DNA from: JANQPA01 sp964628385
GTDB lineage: Bacteria > Bacteroidota > Bacteroidia > Chitinophagales > Saprospiraceae
Length of the DNA stretch: 12,016 bases
NCBI GenBank assembly: GCA_964628385.1
Contig: CAZVOD010000109.1
Location: forward strand, 1 to 12,016
Reading direction: 5' to 3'
Positions 1 through 7,486 of the stretch are shown in pieces (positions within the stretch are counted from its first letter, which is position 1; each line of letters opens with the position of its first letter). Under the pieces are notes generated by a model. It did no database searches. It saw only the letters and a list, made by a program, of their open reading frames with translations, and was not told the DNA's origin. The position numbers were made by a program, and so were the translations under genes.

Positions 1-104
1 GGAACAAAATCCCCTCGGTCAAAAAGCGCGATCTATTTATTGCTCATTCCTAAGTATATTTTTTGGATGGTTTTTAAAACAAAAAACTAAATAACGCTCG
101 ATCA

Positions 105-698
105 ATGAAAAATACTATTTACCTGGCCGTTGGCCTCATCATTCTGGGCATCATTGCCTTTTTCAGTACAGTGAACTATCAGAACAAATTTGTAGATCTG
201 GATGAAAATGCCAACAAAGCATTTGCTGATTTGCAATCTGATTACCAGCGTCGTGCTGATCTGATTCCTAATCTGGTCGCTACAGTTAAGGGTGTAGCTG
301 ATTTTGAGCAAGAGACTATTACAGCAGTTACAGAAGCTCGCGCTCGCGCTACAAGCATAAATATTGATCCATCAAATGTTACGCCGGATCAGTTGGCGGC
401 TTTTCAAAAAGCACAAAGTGGTCTTTCCAGCTCATTGGGGCGTCTTCTGGTCGTGTCTGAGAACTATCCACAGCTAAGGGCTAACGAAAATTTTAGAGAG
501 CTGCAGGTACAGTTGGAAGGTACAGAAAACAGAATCAAGGTAGCCAGGAACAAGTACAATGAAGCCGTTACAGAATACAACAAAGCGGTGAGGAGTTTTC
601 CTGGGAATCTATTCAGCGGCCTTTTCGGCTTTGATCGCCGGGAGCCCTTCCAGGCTGACGAGAATGCCCAAAATGCCCCTACCGTTAATTTTGATTAA
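105..698 (+). CDS. lemA: LemA family membrane-anchored protein
   Basis: This encodes a 197-residue protein of the LemA family. Residues about 4-22 form one hydrophobic segment that probably serves as an uncleaved N-terminal anchor, with the rest outside the cytoplasmic membrane. Two family hallmarks are visible: the RRADLIPNLV stretch at about residues 49-58, and the ENYPQLRANENFRELQ region with the following EGTENRI motif at about 118-144. The body is rich in charged helical sequence, as expected for the LemA helical bundle. The length is typical for the family. The biochemical role of LemA is not established. In Bacteroidota it is commonly found next to TPM-domain genes, as it is here, which suggests a shared envelope function. 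The ATG at 105 is the only sensible start, since the membrane anchor begins directly after it. Confidence 0.95.
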   Translation: MKNTIYLAVGLIILGIIAFFSTVNYQNKFVDLDENANKAFADLQSDYQRRADLIPNLVATVKGVADFEQETITAVTEARARATSINIDPSNVTPDQLAAFQKAQSGLSSSLGRLLVVSENYPQLRANENFRELQVQLEGTENRIKVARNKYNEAVTEYNKAVRSFPGNLFSGLFGFDRREPFQADENAQNAPTVNFD

Positions 699-700
699 AT

Positions 701-837
701 AATGCTACGGTAGTATTCAAACAAGCCTTTAAAGCGAATGCCAGGCCCGTACAAAACGTTCAGCTATAAGATTCCAGGAATGGACAGCATAGCTGAATGG
801 ACTTATTTCGCAGGCATACCGTCTTGCGAAATAAGTC
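701..837. repeat. Cluster of three inverted repeats between lemA and the TPM gene
   Basis: Three adjacent dyads fill most of the 171-base spacer. The first, just after the lemA stop, pairs 701-706 with 712-717 (one G-T wobble). The second pairs TTCAGCTAT at 759-767 with ATAGCTGAA at 789-797, perfect over 9 bp and extendable to 757-799 with one wobble. Its loop contains a smaller dyad, ATTCC-A-GGAAT, at 771-781. The third pairs GACTTATTTCGCA at 800-812 with TGCGAAATAAGTC at 825-837, a perfect 13-bp stem with a loop of 8-12 bases. No T-run follows the last stem, so it does not look like an intrinsic terminator. It could be an mRNA processing or stability element, a protein-binding site, or a small dispersed repeat. 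Confidence 0.75.
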
Positions 838-869
838 TCATAATTACAATATGAATCATTGAATGACAG

Positions 870-1310
870 ATGCCGATGGTGAATTTTTTTTCAAAAGAAC
901 AGGAACAAGAAATTATTAAAGCTATAAAAGCTGTAGAGAATAAAACCTCTGGTGAGATTCGGGTCCACTTGCAAAAAAAGTGTAGGGGAGATGTGATGGA
1001 AAAAGCAAAAGAAGTCTTTTTTAAATTGAAAATGCATGAGACAGCACTAAGAAATGGAGTACTTTTCTTTGTTGTTCCCAGGGATCATAAGTTTGCTTTG
1101 CTGGGGGATGCCGGACTGGATGAGGTGGTACCGGATACCTTTTGGGAACAGACCAAAGAAGAACTCAAGGCTTATTTTAAGAGGCAAGAATTTACAGAAG
1201 GGCTGGTTTACGGCATTCAAAAAGTGGGTGATTATTTGGCCACCTATTTTCCTTACCAGCAAGATGATGAAAATGAACTGCCTGATGAGATTTCTTATGA
1301 TGAAGAGTAA
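870..1310 (+). CDS. TPM-domain protein without signal peptide
   Basis: This encodes a 146-residue TPM-domain (TLP18.3/Psb32/MOLO-1) protein. The domain covers nearly the whole chain: the family-typical TSGEIRVHL strand lies near residues 26-34, and the RNGVLFFVVPRDHKFALLGDAGL core at about 61-83. The C-terminus is a short acidic tail. There is no signal peptide or membrane segment, so a cytoplasmic location is inferred, unlike the next gene product. Translation could start at 870 or at the second in-frame ATG at 876. The difference is two residues, and no Shine-Dalgarno site decides between them. The stop codon overlaps the ATG at 1310 (TAATG), which suggests translational coupling with the next TPM gene. 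The molecular activity of bacterial TPM domains is largely unknown; the plant relative Psb32/TLP18.3 acts in photosystem II maintenance. Confidence 0.9.
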   Translation: MPMVNFFSKEQEQEIIKAIKAVENKTSGEIRVHLQKKCRGDVMEKAKEVFFKLKMHETALRNGVLFFVVPRDHKFALLGDAGLDEVVPDTFWEQTKEELKAYFKRQEFTEGLVYGIQKVGDYLATYFPYQQDDENELPDEISYDEE

Positions 1311-2143
1311 TGTGGTCCATTAATCCAATGAAAACTATCAAACTTGTCAAAATGAAGAGCTACCGGATTTTACTGATCAGCATTTTATCCCTTTTGTATG
1401 TTGCAGGGCTACAGTCAAAAGAAATTCCTCGCAGGCCTAACCCGCCGAGGTTGGTCAATGACTATGTACAAATTCTGGCTCCCGTTGAGCGGGAAGCTCT
1501 GGAGCAAAAGCTGGTTGCGTATGATGATTCTACTTCTACCCAAATTGCCATTGTGATTGAAAGGTCATTGGAAGGAGAGGCTATTTTCGATTATTCCTAC
1601 GAGTTGGCTACCAGCTGGGGAATTGGTGGGCCAGAGGATAATGGCCTGCTCATCTATGTAGCGGTAAGTGACCGAAAAATATTTATCCAAACCGGTTACG
1701 GGGTAGAAGGTTTTTTGCCAGATGCTATGATAGACCGGATTATTAAAAATATTATTGTACCTGCCTTCAGAGAAAACCGTTATTACAAAGGATTAAATGA
1801 GGCAACCGATGTAATTATTCAGCTGGGCAGTGGCGAGTATAAAAATGAGAATCCCGGTCAGAAAGGAGAAGGTTTCCCACCACTCGCTGCTTTGATTATC
1901 ATCGTAGTGCTCATCATCATTATCTATTCATTGTTTAACAATGGTGGTGACGGTGGTGGTTACTACGGAGGCGGTCGTTATGATGATTATCACAGAGGTC
2001 GGGGCGGCGGTTGGATCTTTCTTCCGGGTGGCGGCTTTGGTGGCTCCAGAGGTGGCGGCGGTTTTGGTGGTGGTAGCAGTGGCGGCTTTGGTGGCTTCGG
2101 AGGTGGTGATTTTGGTGGCGGTGGCGCTGGTGGTGAATGGTAG
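1310..2143 (+). CDS. Exported TPM-domain protein, YgcG type, with glycine-rich tail
   Basis: This encodes a TPM-domain protein of the YgcG type (COG1512; old databases sometimes call it 'beta-propeller domains of methanol dehydrogenase type', which is misleading). The order is a signal peptide, a TPM domain at about residues 45-165 (including NGLLIYVAVSDRKIFIQTGYGVEG), a hydrophobic membrane segment at about 193-210, and a tail of about 65 residues made mostly of glycine and ending in GGEW. The TPM domain would face the periplasm and the tail the cytoplasm. The longest frame starts at 1310, overlapping the previous stop. In-frame ATGs at 1328 and 1352 are also possible, and the one at 1352 gives the most typical signal peptide (MKSYRILLISIL and on). 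Function is unproven. Position beside lemA and a second TPM gene suggests joint action at the membrane. Confidence 0.9.
   Translation: MWSINPMKTIKLVKMKSYRILLISILSLLYVAGLQSKEIPRRPNPPRLVNDYVQILAPVEREALEQKLVAYDDSTSTQIAIVIERSLEGEAIFDYSYELATSWGIGGPEDNGLLIYVAVSDRKIFIQTGYGVEGFLPDAMIDRIIKNIIVPAFRENRYYKGLNEATDVIIQLGSGEYKNENPGQKGEGFPPLAALIIIVVLIIIIYSLFNNGGDGGGYYGGGRYDDYHRGRGGGWIFLPGGGFGGSRGGGGFGGGSSGGFGGFGGGDFGGGGAGGEW
1941..2140 (+). repeat. GGT/GGC-rich low-complexity tract encoding the glycine tail
   Basis: A roughly 200-base stretch of irregular GGT and GGC codons, broken by TTT/TTC, AGT and TAC, encodes the C-terminal Gly/Phe-rich tail of the exported TPM protein. The tail ends in an EW dipeptide, which is common in this family, so the tract is coding and not an expanded artefact. 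Such a tract is prone to slippage, and its length may vary between strains. Confidence 0.85.
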
Positions 2144-2180
2144 TATTCCTTATAATGAAGACTAGAAAAAAGAGATAGAG

Positions 2181-3458
2181 ATGCGTTTTACGATAGTGAT
2201 TTTCTTGTTACTGTTTATAGTGGCTTGCGGTGTACCTGTAGATACAGTTACCCAGCGGTTTATGACGGAAGAGGATGTTAGTTATTTGGAAAATGATCCT
2301 GATGAAGGTCAGAATAAGAACATTGCAGGGAATTGTTTTGGAAATGATGCTTACATTCCGGATACTAATCATCTGGAACTTTATCCTGTAAGACAAATTC
2401 GCGTTAATTTTCACTATGTCAATTCCTCTGATAGCAGCAAGAACTATTACGGGCAGGAAGCCATAGATTTTACGAAAGGCTTACTCGTATCGGCCAATAA
2501 AGATTTGAGGCTGAATAACAAGTTGTGGTTTCCTTACAAGAATGATATTCCGGTCATACCTCCCCGGCTTGAGTATCGGCTTACTCCAGGTACGGATGCG
2601 CCTAACGATGATGGTATTTATTTTCACTTTGATGATGAGTTGTGCTACTATATCCATCGTGGGCGCAACAGAAATTTGTACGACAGGACGATTTTTGAAA
2701 AATACGGCGTGGATACTGATTCTACGATGAATGTCTTTATCATGCCACATCATCCCGACAGCGTTATTTCAAAGACCTATAGTGCAGGTACAGTTGGTGT
2801 TGCTTTGGGGAAGCACGTAAAGATGGCCGGAATGTTTGAAGATAGAGGGCCGAGCTGGAAATACAGAGGAGTTTTAAATCACGAAGTGGGTCATGTTTTT
2901 GGTTTGATTCATGCCTGGACACGCAATGATGGCTGTGATGATACACCACCGCATCCTAGCAATTGCTGGAATAAGTCTGATGTCCCGCCCTGTGATACGA
3001 TGGCTACGAATAATATGATGGATTATAATGCCCTGCAAAATGCGCTCACACCCTGTCAGATTGGCCGTATGCACAGAAGTATTGCTTCTGAAAAAGGGCA
3101 CACCAGAGCGCTTGTAATCAACAATTGGTGTGAGCTGGAAAATAATACTCCTGTAGTTATCAGAAAAAATACAGAGTGGAACGGCGAAAAAGATATCAAT
3201 CGACATCTGATTATCGACGAGGGCATTCATCTAAAGATCAATTGCCGGGTTTCAATGGCAGCCAATGCTACTATTACACTTAGGCCCGGAGCAGAGCTCA
3301 TTTTGAATGACAATGCCCGGTTGCACAATGCTTGCGAAAAGAAGTGGCAGGGCATTATTGTACAGCGCCGTGGTACCGTTCAGGGGAAAGTTACTTTGAT
3401 TGGCAATGCCAACATTGAGAACACTTCGGAGGCAGTGAACAACCCTAAAACGCGCTGA
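2181..3458 (+). CDS. M43-type zinc metalloprotease lipoprotein with C-terminal beta-rich region
   Basis: This encodes a 425-residue putative secreted zinc endopeptidase of the metzincin clan, best matching the M43 (pappalysin/cytophagalysin) family. Residues 1-15 are a lipoprotein signal with the lipobox IVAC and lipidated Cys16. The zinc site is HEVGHVFGLIH at residues 234-244 (ligands His234, His238, His244; catalytic Glu235). It is followed by the cysteine-rich DGCDDTP segment typical of M43 and by a Met-turn, NNMMDY, at 277-282. The QIGRMH segment after it is also family-typical. From about residue 320 a region with repeated short strands and a KKWQGIIV motif resembles the start of a right-handed beta-helix seen in larger Bacteroidota surface proteins; it stops after about 100 residues. 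The gene follows the exported TPM gene by 37 bases and may be in the same transcript. Its substrate is unknown. Confidence 0.85.
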   Translation: MRFTIVIFLLLFIVACGVPVDTVTQRFMTEEDVSYLENDPDEGQNKNIAGNCFGNDAYIPDTNHLELYPVRQIRVNFHYVNSSDSSKNYYGQEAIDFTKGLLVSANKDLRLNNKLWFPYKNDIPVIPPRLEYRLTPGTDAPNDDGIYFHFDDELCYYIHRGRNRNLYDRTIFEKYGVDTDSTMNVFIMPHHPDSVISKTYSAGTVGVALGKHVKMAGMFEDRGPSWKYRGVLNHEVGHVFGLIHAWTRNDGCDDTPPHPSNCWNKSDVPPCDTMATNNMMDYNALQNALTPCQIGRMHRSIASEKGHTRALVINNWCELENNTPVVIRKNTEWNGEKDINRHLIIDEGIHLKINCRVSMAANATITLRPGAELILNDNARLHNACEKKWQGIIVQRRGTVQGKVTLIGNANIENTSEAVNNPKTR

Positions 3459-3483
3459 ATCTAAAGCTTTCAGTAACTTAAAG

Positions 3484-4587
3484 CTAAGCGGAAAGCTGTT
3501 CTATCATGCGCTCATACTTTCTTACCTGGCGTACTTCTCCGTATACGCTTCTGAATGGCTTGTATGGAATACCAAGCTTATGGTTGGCTCTTCCAATTTT
3601 ATAAACTACAATCCAATGCTTGAGGATATCTTTCAAAGCGCCAAAGTAAGAAATCTTCTCAGGGTCATAAATATGAGTTGGCTCGGAGGATACTCCGTTG
3701 ATTTCCAGTATTTTAAAAGCCAGGCCTTCCTTCAACTCCTCAAAAGAGTTGCAACGAATATCAAATCGACCGTAGAAAAACCCCGGTATTTGAGCCGCAA
3801 TCTTATCAAAAGTCTTGATCAACTGCTTGTCAATGAGATGATTGCCATTTATAAAACGCGTACCTTTAGAGTGATTGCCCACTACCCCTAATTTTATCAA
3901 TTCTTCTTTCTTAGGTATAGTAGCTAGCAAATGCTCATAGTTAGCCTTTATCCGGTCTAATTGTAATAAAGCCCGGGGCGACTCAAAAATAAGCGCTTCA
4001 ACCGTCGAGATACCGTCACCTGTAACGTGCAAAAACTCCTTAAGCGTAACAGAAGAAATAGTTCCCTTTTTTTTATTGGGTAGCCGGTAATATAATACGC
4101 CAACCTCCATCGGATATTTTATGTACTCCTGGATCAAAAACTTTATGGGATAGCGCTCGAGGTAGGCTTCCAATTCTGCCTGCGTATCCATCTTTTTTAC
4201 CAGTAGGCCTCTGAATCCTACATCAGGCTTAGTAATAACCGGAAAGTGAATACCTGACGCCCTCATTCGCTCCATAACCTCCGCAATCGGAGTATTCGGC
4301 TCAATAATGATGGTCTTGGGCCGAAGTTCGCAAGGGAGCTTCTGGATCGTTTCATATTTAGACTCAACCCCAAGTCCACCAGACTGAATACCCGGATTGG
4401 TTGCCGTAAAAAAACATAAATGCCTGGATCTGATCGCCAGAAAAGGAAAAAAGACATACACCGGCCAGTAAAAAGCATTAATTGACCAGTATTCCCAATT
4501 GAAAAGCTTGATAAAGTATGGATTACTCGCTTGTTTTAACATAGCATTGAACAAGTTGATCCAAACAAATTTAACAAAAGAAATCAA
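3484..4587 (-). CDS. ATP-grasp domain protein (D-Ala-D-Ala ligase-like)
   Basis: This encodes a 367-residue ATP-grasp enzyme. Residues 28-60 contain NWEYW and a hydrophobic, aromatic stretch, followed by TATNPGIQSGGLGVESK at 61-77. I associate this N-terminus with a Bacteroidota family often annotated 'D-alanine-D-alanine ligase' or plain ATP-grasp protein. The ATP-grasp core shows FPVITKPDVGFRG at 115-127 (Lys120 a likely nucleotide contact), LIQEYI at 151-156, YGRFDIR at 272-278, and the metal-binding KILEINGVSSEPTHIYDP at about 292-309 (Glu295, Asn297). The family ligates a carboxylate to an amine or thiol with ATP, but the substrates cannot be told here, and canonical Ddl features are not all present. 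The start at 4587 is the longest; an ATG at 4542, closer to NWEYW, is at least as likely. It converges on the metalloprotease gene, with only 25 bases between the stops. Confidence 0.85.
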   Translation of the reverse strand: MISFVKFVWINLFNAMLKQASNPYFIKLFNWEYWSINAFYWPVYVFFPFLAIRSRHLCFFTATNPGIQSGGLGVESKYETIQKLPCELRPKTIIIEPNTPIAEVMERMRASGIHFPVITKPDVGFRGLLVKKMDTQAELEAYLERYPIKFLIQEYIKYPMEVGVLYYRLPNKKKGTISSVTLKEFLHVTGDGISTVEALIFESPRALLQLDRIKANYEHLLATIPKKEELIKLGVVGNHSKGTRFINGNHLIDKQLIKTFDKIAAQIPGFFYGRFDIRCNSFEELKEGLAFKILEINGVSSEPTHIYDPEKISYFGALKDILKHWIVVYKIGRANHKLGIPYKPFRSVYGEVRQVRKYERMIEQLSA

Positions 4588-4632
4588 ATCTTTAGTAAGG
4601 AAGTAAAATTGTGCTAAAACAAGTCCGGTTTA

Positions 4633-5334
4633 TTAATGGCTATATCGTCGTGAATGGCCATTTAAAAGGTCATGATAGCGCATTTCCAATACCCCTCCAC
4701 TACGGATGATATTGGTAATACTTACGGTACAAAAGTTATTGGACCTGGCCATGAGCACACCATTGGCCCGGTCGCCATCTCCTGCAGTAGTGTGAAACTT
4801 CATGATCTGGTCCAGACTTTGAGTATTCGATTTCGCTTGCCAGGCTTCGAACCAACCCTGTCTTTTTTTCTTTATAGCATTATCATAAAGTGTAGAAGAG
4901 GACCAAATGTGGGCAACTTCGCTATTTGGCTTATTGAAAGTTACTTTCTCACCATCCCAGATGATCTCATATAGTTCTACTCCTTCGCAGGCAATCACCG
5001 TAAAAGGTTCCATATTATTAAACTGGTACTGATCTACAAATTTATTGACAGATGGAAAAGCGAAAAAGTCCAGAGCCATCAATCCTCTACTACGTCGGTA
5101 GGGCGGCTTTCGGTGGTGGTTTTGAAAAGCACCATTCAATATGCAAATCACCCGATCTGTATTGGACACTGCAATCCAGGTGCCCCCGGCTGTTTTATCC
5201 CGGGGAAATACCAGTTGAGTATCGCTTACATATTGAGTAGACAACTCCTCGGGAGAACGATGGGTAAATTCGTCTCTGTTAGAAGTCAGAATGTAGTTAT
5301 TGTTGTCTTGTGGTATGAATGTTACTGTACACAT
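4633..5334 (-). CDS. NRDE/TANGO2 family protein
   Basis: This encodes a 233-residue protein of the NRDE family, homologous to eukaryotic TANGO2. The N-terminus, MCTVTFIP, carries the conserved Cys2, and the naming motif follows as TSNRDE at residues 17-22. GGTWIAVSN at about 50-58 and RSRGLMALDFF at about 82-92 are further family landmarks. The family is thought to share the N-terminal-nucleophile hydrolase fold, with Cys2 exposed as nucleophile after Met removal. The substrate is unproven; roles in haem or lipid handling have been proposed for the eukaryotic relatives. The length fits the bacterial family. The ATP-grasp gene follows on the same strand after 45 bases, so the two could be co-transcribed. 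Confidence 0.92.
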   Translation of the reverse strand: MCTVTFIPQDNNNYILTSNRDEFTHRSPEELSTQYVSDTQLVFPRDKTAGGTWIAVSNTDRVICILNGAFQNHHRKPPYRRSRGLMALDFFAFPSVNKFVDQYQFNNMEPFTVIACEGVELYEIIWDGEKVTFNKPNSEVAHIWSSSTLYDNAIKKKRQGWFEAWQAKSNTQSLDQIMKFHTTAGDGDRANGVLMARSNNFCTVSITNIIRSGGVLEMRYHDLLNGHSRRYSH

Positions 5335-5342
5335 TCGATTTT

Positions 5343-5383
5343 TATTTGCAAATAGTTAGGTAGATGGCTACTTCGAGGTAGCC
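5343..5383. repeat. Palindrome and hairpin upstream of the NRDE gene
   Basis: Just upstream of the NRDE gene (which starts at 5334 on the - strand) lies a perfect 12-bp palindrome, TATTTGCAAATA, at 5343-5354. Next to it is a hairpin with 6-bp perfect arms, GGCTAC at 5366-5371 and GTAGCC at 5378-5383. Together they occupy the position of a promoter/operator or 5' leader. No T-run follows the hairpin on either strand, so it is not a clear terminator for the upstream dehydrogenase gene. The regulatory role is an inference from position only. Confidence 0.4.
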
Positions 5384-5542
5384 TAATGAGAACTGCAAAT
5401 TAATGAGGTAAATCATTAATTAAAGTTATAATCAGGACATTTGGTTAGCGGCGTTCGACAAGCGTTTATGGAATTTGCCCTTTGGCCGGTAAAATCCATA
5501 CACGCTATTTCCACCGCACAGGCAGTGACATTGAAGATAAGT

Positions 5543-6229
5543 TTATGGGGTTGAAGTAGAAACAGGTAGCACTTTTCCATTAAAAAAATGAGCGCCGGTA
5601 AGTGCAAAGTTAGCTACAAAATCCGCCATTTCTTTAGACTTCATAGGGGGTTCGAACCCGGGAAATGCCTGTTGCAACATCTCGGTTTGTACGGCTCCGA
5701 GTGCCAAAGCATTTATGGAAATGCCATCTGATTTAAATTCTTCGGCCAGTAATTCCGTAAGATTACCTAAAGCCGCCTTACTGGAACTATAAGCCGCCAG
5801 GCCCGGGAACTTGGAGCTACCCTGAAAACCACCCATACTGCTAATATTAACGATGTGGGCTTGATCGCTTTTTTTCATCATGGGCAGACATAGCTGCATC
5901 AACCGTACCACACCAAAAACATTGACATTATAGCTTTGCTGCCAATCTTTTTCGGTTAATTCTTCAAAAGGTTTTTTGATTAATAAGCCAGCATTATTGA
6001 TCAATACATCTACACTATCCCAACGCTCCAGCCATTTTTCCAATTGCTGCGTATCAGATGATGCCAGATCGTACTTCAGGTAATGAATCTTAGGAGACTG
6101 ATTGGATAGTTCTTTTAGCTTGTCCTGGCTTCTTGAAAGTACCAGAATTTCATGGATATTATCCTTTGCTAAATTAAGTGCTAAATCTCTGCCAATGCCT
6201 CTACTGGCTCCGGTAATTATGATATTCAT
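5543..6229 (-). CDS. Short-chain dehydrogenase/reductase (SDR)
   Basis: This encodes a 228-residue classical SDR that would use NAD(H) or NADP(H) to oxidise or reduce an unknown alcohol or ketone. The Rossmann nucleotide motif TGASRGIG is at residues 6-13, the structural NNAG at 78-81, Asn102 in the NVN segment, the catalytic Ser in VNISS (130-131), and the YSSSK motif with Tyr147 and Lys151. Arg10 in the glycine-rich motif and Arg33 after the second strand favour NADP(H), by analogy with the family. The usual PG after the active site is replaced by LG in ALALGAVQTEM, a variation that does not remove any catalytic residue. No signal peptide is present, so it is cytoplasmic. It is separated from the NRDE gene downstream by 208 bases, and transcription may or may not continue. 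Confidence 0.93.
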   Translation of the reverse strand: MNIIITGASRGIGRDLALNLAKDNIHEILVLSRSQDKLKELSNQSPKIHYLKYDLASSDTQQLEKWLERWDSVDVLINNAGLLIKKPFEELTEKDWQQSYNVNVFGVVRLMQLCLPMMKKSDQAHIVNISSMGGFQGSSKFPGLAAYSSSKAALGNLTELLAEEFKSDGISINALALGAVQTEMLQQAFPGFEPPMKSKEMADFVANFALTGAHFFNGKVLPVSTSTP

Positions 6230-6729
6230 TGTGTGTTTTTGAAAACTCGCGGAACGCCAGGCTCATAGACTTTCCGGGTTCGTAAATCGGGAATCGCACA
6301 GGATCACTTAAAGCCTGCTAAGAGATTTCCTCTAATGCTTGCAGAACAGTCCTGTTGAATTAAAATACTCTACTCAATAATGATCTACCCCATAAATTTG
6401 TTCTGTGTGTACTCAAAATCTAAATTCTTTTCCACAATTTAGGATATGGGATATGAGTTATTTTAGGTCACGTTGAGAAATGTATGACTTGGGATCGTCC
6501 TGTCAGGAGTTGGATAGGAGTTAGAAAAATAAGGTAAAAAAGACCGACCTACTATTGGGTACGCAGTTCGGCTGTTCTTTTATTAATGGATAAAATAATT
6601 GTAAAAATGGAATAAGCTTTGTTACTGCTATAAAAGTGAAAGAATATTGATCATTATTGCGGCTTTAAAAAACAATCCTTATTTCTTGTGTGTATTTTTG
6701 AAGTCAGCTTACTGCCAATAAAAGTTTTT
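6230..6729. other. Divergent intergenic region, no gene
   Basis: About 500 bases separate the divergent SDR and mlaE genes, and I see no credible ORF or RNA gene. Small structures are present: a dyad AACAG-TC-CTGTT at 6345-6356, a tandem 7-mer GGATATG twice at 6442-6455, and a direct repeat AGGAGTT at 6505-6511 and 6516-6522, spaced 11 bases apart (one helical turn). A TAAATTTG element at 6393-6400 matches the Bacteroidota -7 consensus on the + strand but has no matching -33 element. The region probably holds the promoters of both flanking genes. Confidence 0.6.
6693..6700 (+). promoter_or_regulatory. Putative -7 element (TAnnTTTG) for mlaE
   Basis: TATTTTTG matches the Bacteroidota primary-sigma -7 consensus TAnnTTTG and lies 30 bases before the ATG at 6730, which would give a leader of about 20-25 bases. 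No good TTTG is seen 19-21 bases further upstream, so the call rests on the -7 match and its position. It argues against translation starting at the earlier ATG at 6688. Confidence 0.4.
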
Positions 6730-7473
6730 ATGAATTTAAATATCCTATACCATTTCGGGCGCTACCTTCTAATGATGAAAAGCGTCATTTCCAGACCCGA
6801 GAAGTTTTCTATGTATTACAAAGAGACTATGCGCCAGATGGATGATATCGGCGTAGGGTCTGTTCCCATTGTCACCCTAATAGCGGTGTTTATTGGGGCC
6901 GTTACCGCTGTACAGTTTGCTTATCAATTGGATGGTACTCTTGTGCCAATCTATTATATTGGATACATTGTGAGGGATTCGATGATTATCGAGCTGGCTC
7001 CTACCATAACTTGCCTGGTACTGGCCGGTAAGGTAGGGTCCAACATTGCAGCTGAAATTGGCGGAATGCGGCAAAAAGAGCATATTGATGCTATGGAAAT
7101 TATGGGGGTAAATACAGCTGCCTACCTGATTATGCCCAAAGTGCTGGCTGCGCTCGTTGTTATTCCTTTATTGGTGGCGATTGCAGCCTTCGTCGGTGTA
7201 TTGGGGGGCTATATTGCTACAGTATTGCCGGGCCTCATGACTGTTGATCAGTTTATTATGGGGGTAAGGTCTTTCTTTGAACCTTACAACTTATTCTTGA
7301 TGTTCATAAAAGCAGTGGTGTTTGCTTATTTGCTTACCACTATACCTGCATATCAGGGGTATCACGTAAAAGGTGGAAGCATAGAACTGGGCGTAGCAAG
7401 TACCAATGCAGTAGTTTTTAGTGATGTAATGATACTATTGATGGATTATCTCATTGCTGTTTTATTGACTTAA
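6730..7473 (+). CDS. mlaE: MlaE-family ABC transporter permease
   Basis: This encodes a membrane permease of the MlaE family, the channel subunit of the MCE-type phospholipid transporter between inner and outer membrane. From the chosen ATG the protein has 247 residues. Several hydrophobic segments fill it, and the family-defining cytoplasmic stretch is clear: GSNIAAEIGGMR followed by HIDAMEIMGVNTAAYLIMPKVLA, which corresponds to the conserved EQIDAL/LVxPR region that contacts the ATPase. An in-frame ATG at 6688 would add 14 residues (MCIFEVSLL and on). I prefer 6730 because MNLNILYHFGRYL resembles the family N-terminus and a promoter-like -7 element lies between the two. The ATPase gene follows after 13 bases. 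The usual third partner, an MlaD/MCE protein, is not adjacent. Confidence 0.92.
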   Translation: MNLNILYHFGRYLLMMKSVISRPEKFSMYYKETMRQMDDIGVGSVPIVTLIAVFIGAVTAVQFAYQLDGTLVPIYYIGYIVRDSMIIELAPTITCLVLAGKVGSNIAAEIGGMRQKEHIDAMEIMGVNTAAYLIMPKVLAALVVIPLLVAIAAFVGVLGGYIATVLPGLMTVDQFIMGVRSFFEPYNLFLMFIKAVVFAYLLTTIPAYQGYHVKGGSIELGVASTNAVVFSDVMILLMDYLIAVLLT

Positions 7474-7486
7474 TTGACCTTAGAAA

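Noticed and set aside
1941..2165. Ala/Val-rich frame in the glycine tract of the exported TPM gene
   Set aside because: A frame-shifted reading of GGT/GGC repeats; the glycine frame fits the family and ends in the usual tail.
3462..3497. Three copies of AAAGCT in the convergent gap
   Set aside because: Short, AT-rich and irregularly spaced; does not form a convincing terminator stem with T-run.
5416..5607. 63-codon - strand frame overlapping the SDR 3' end
   Set aside because: It overlaps the SDR gene in another frame, shows no recognisable features, and the SDR frame has all family motifs.
6539..6580. Possible terminator with A-run and T-run flanks around a CCGA/TCGG pairing
   Set aside because: The stem is short and needs a 4-base bulge, and no gene ends nearby on either strand.
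6688..6729. N-terminal extension of MlaE from ATG 6688
   Set aside because: A promoter-like -7 element lies within it, and MNLNILYHFGRYL from 6730 fits the family start better.
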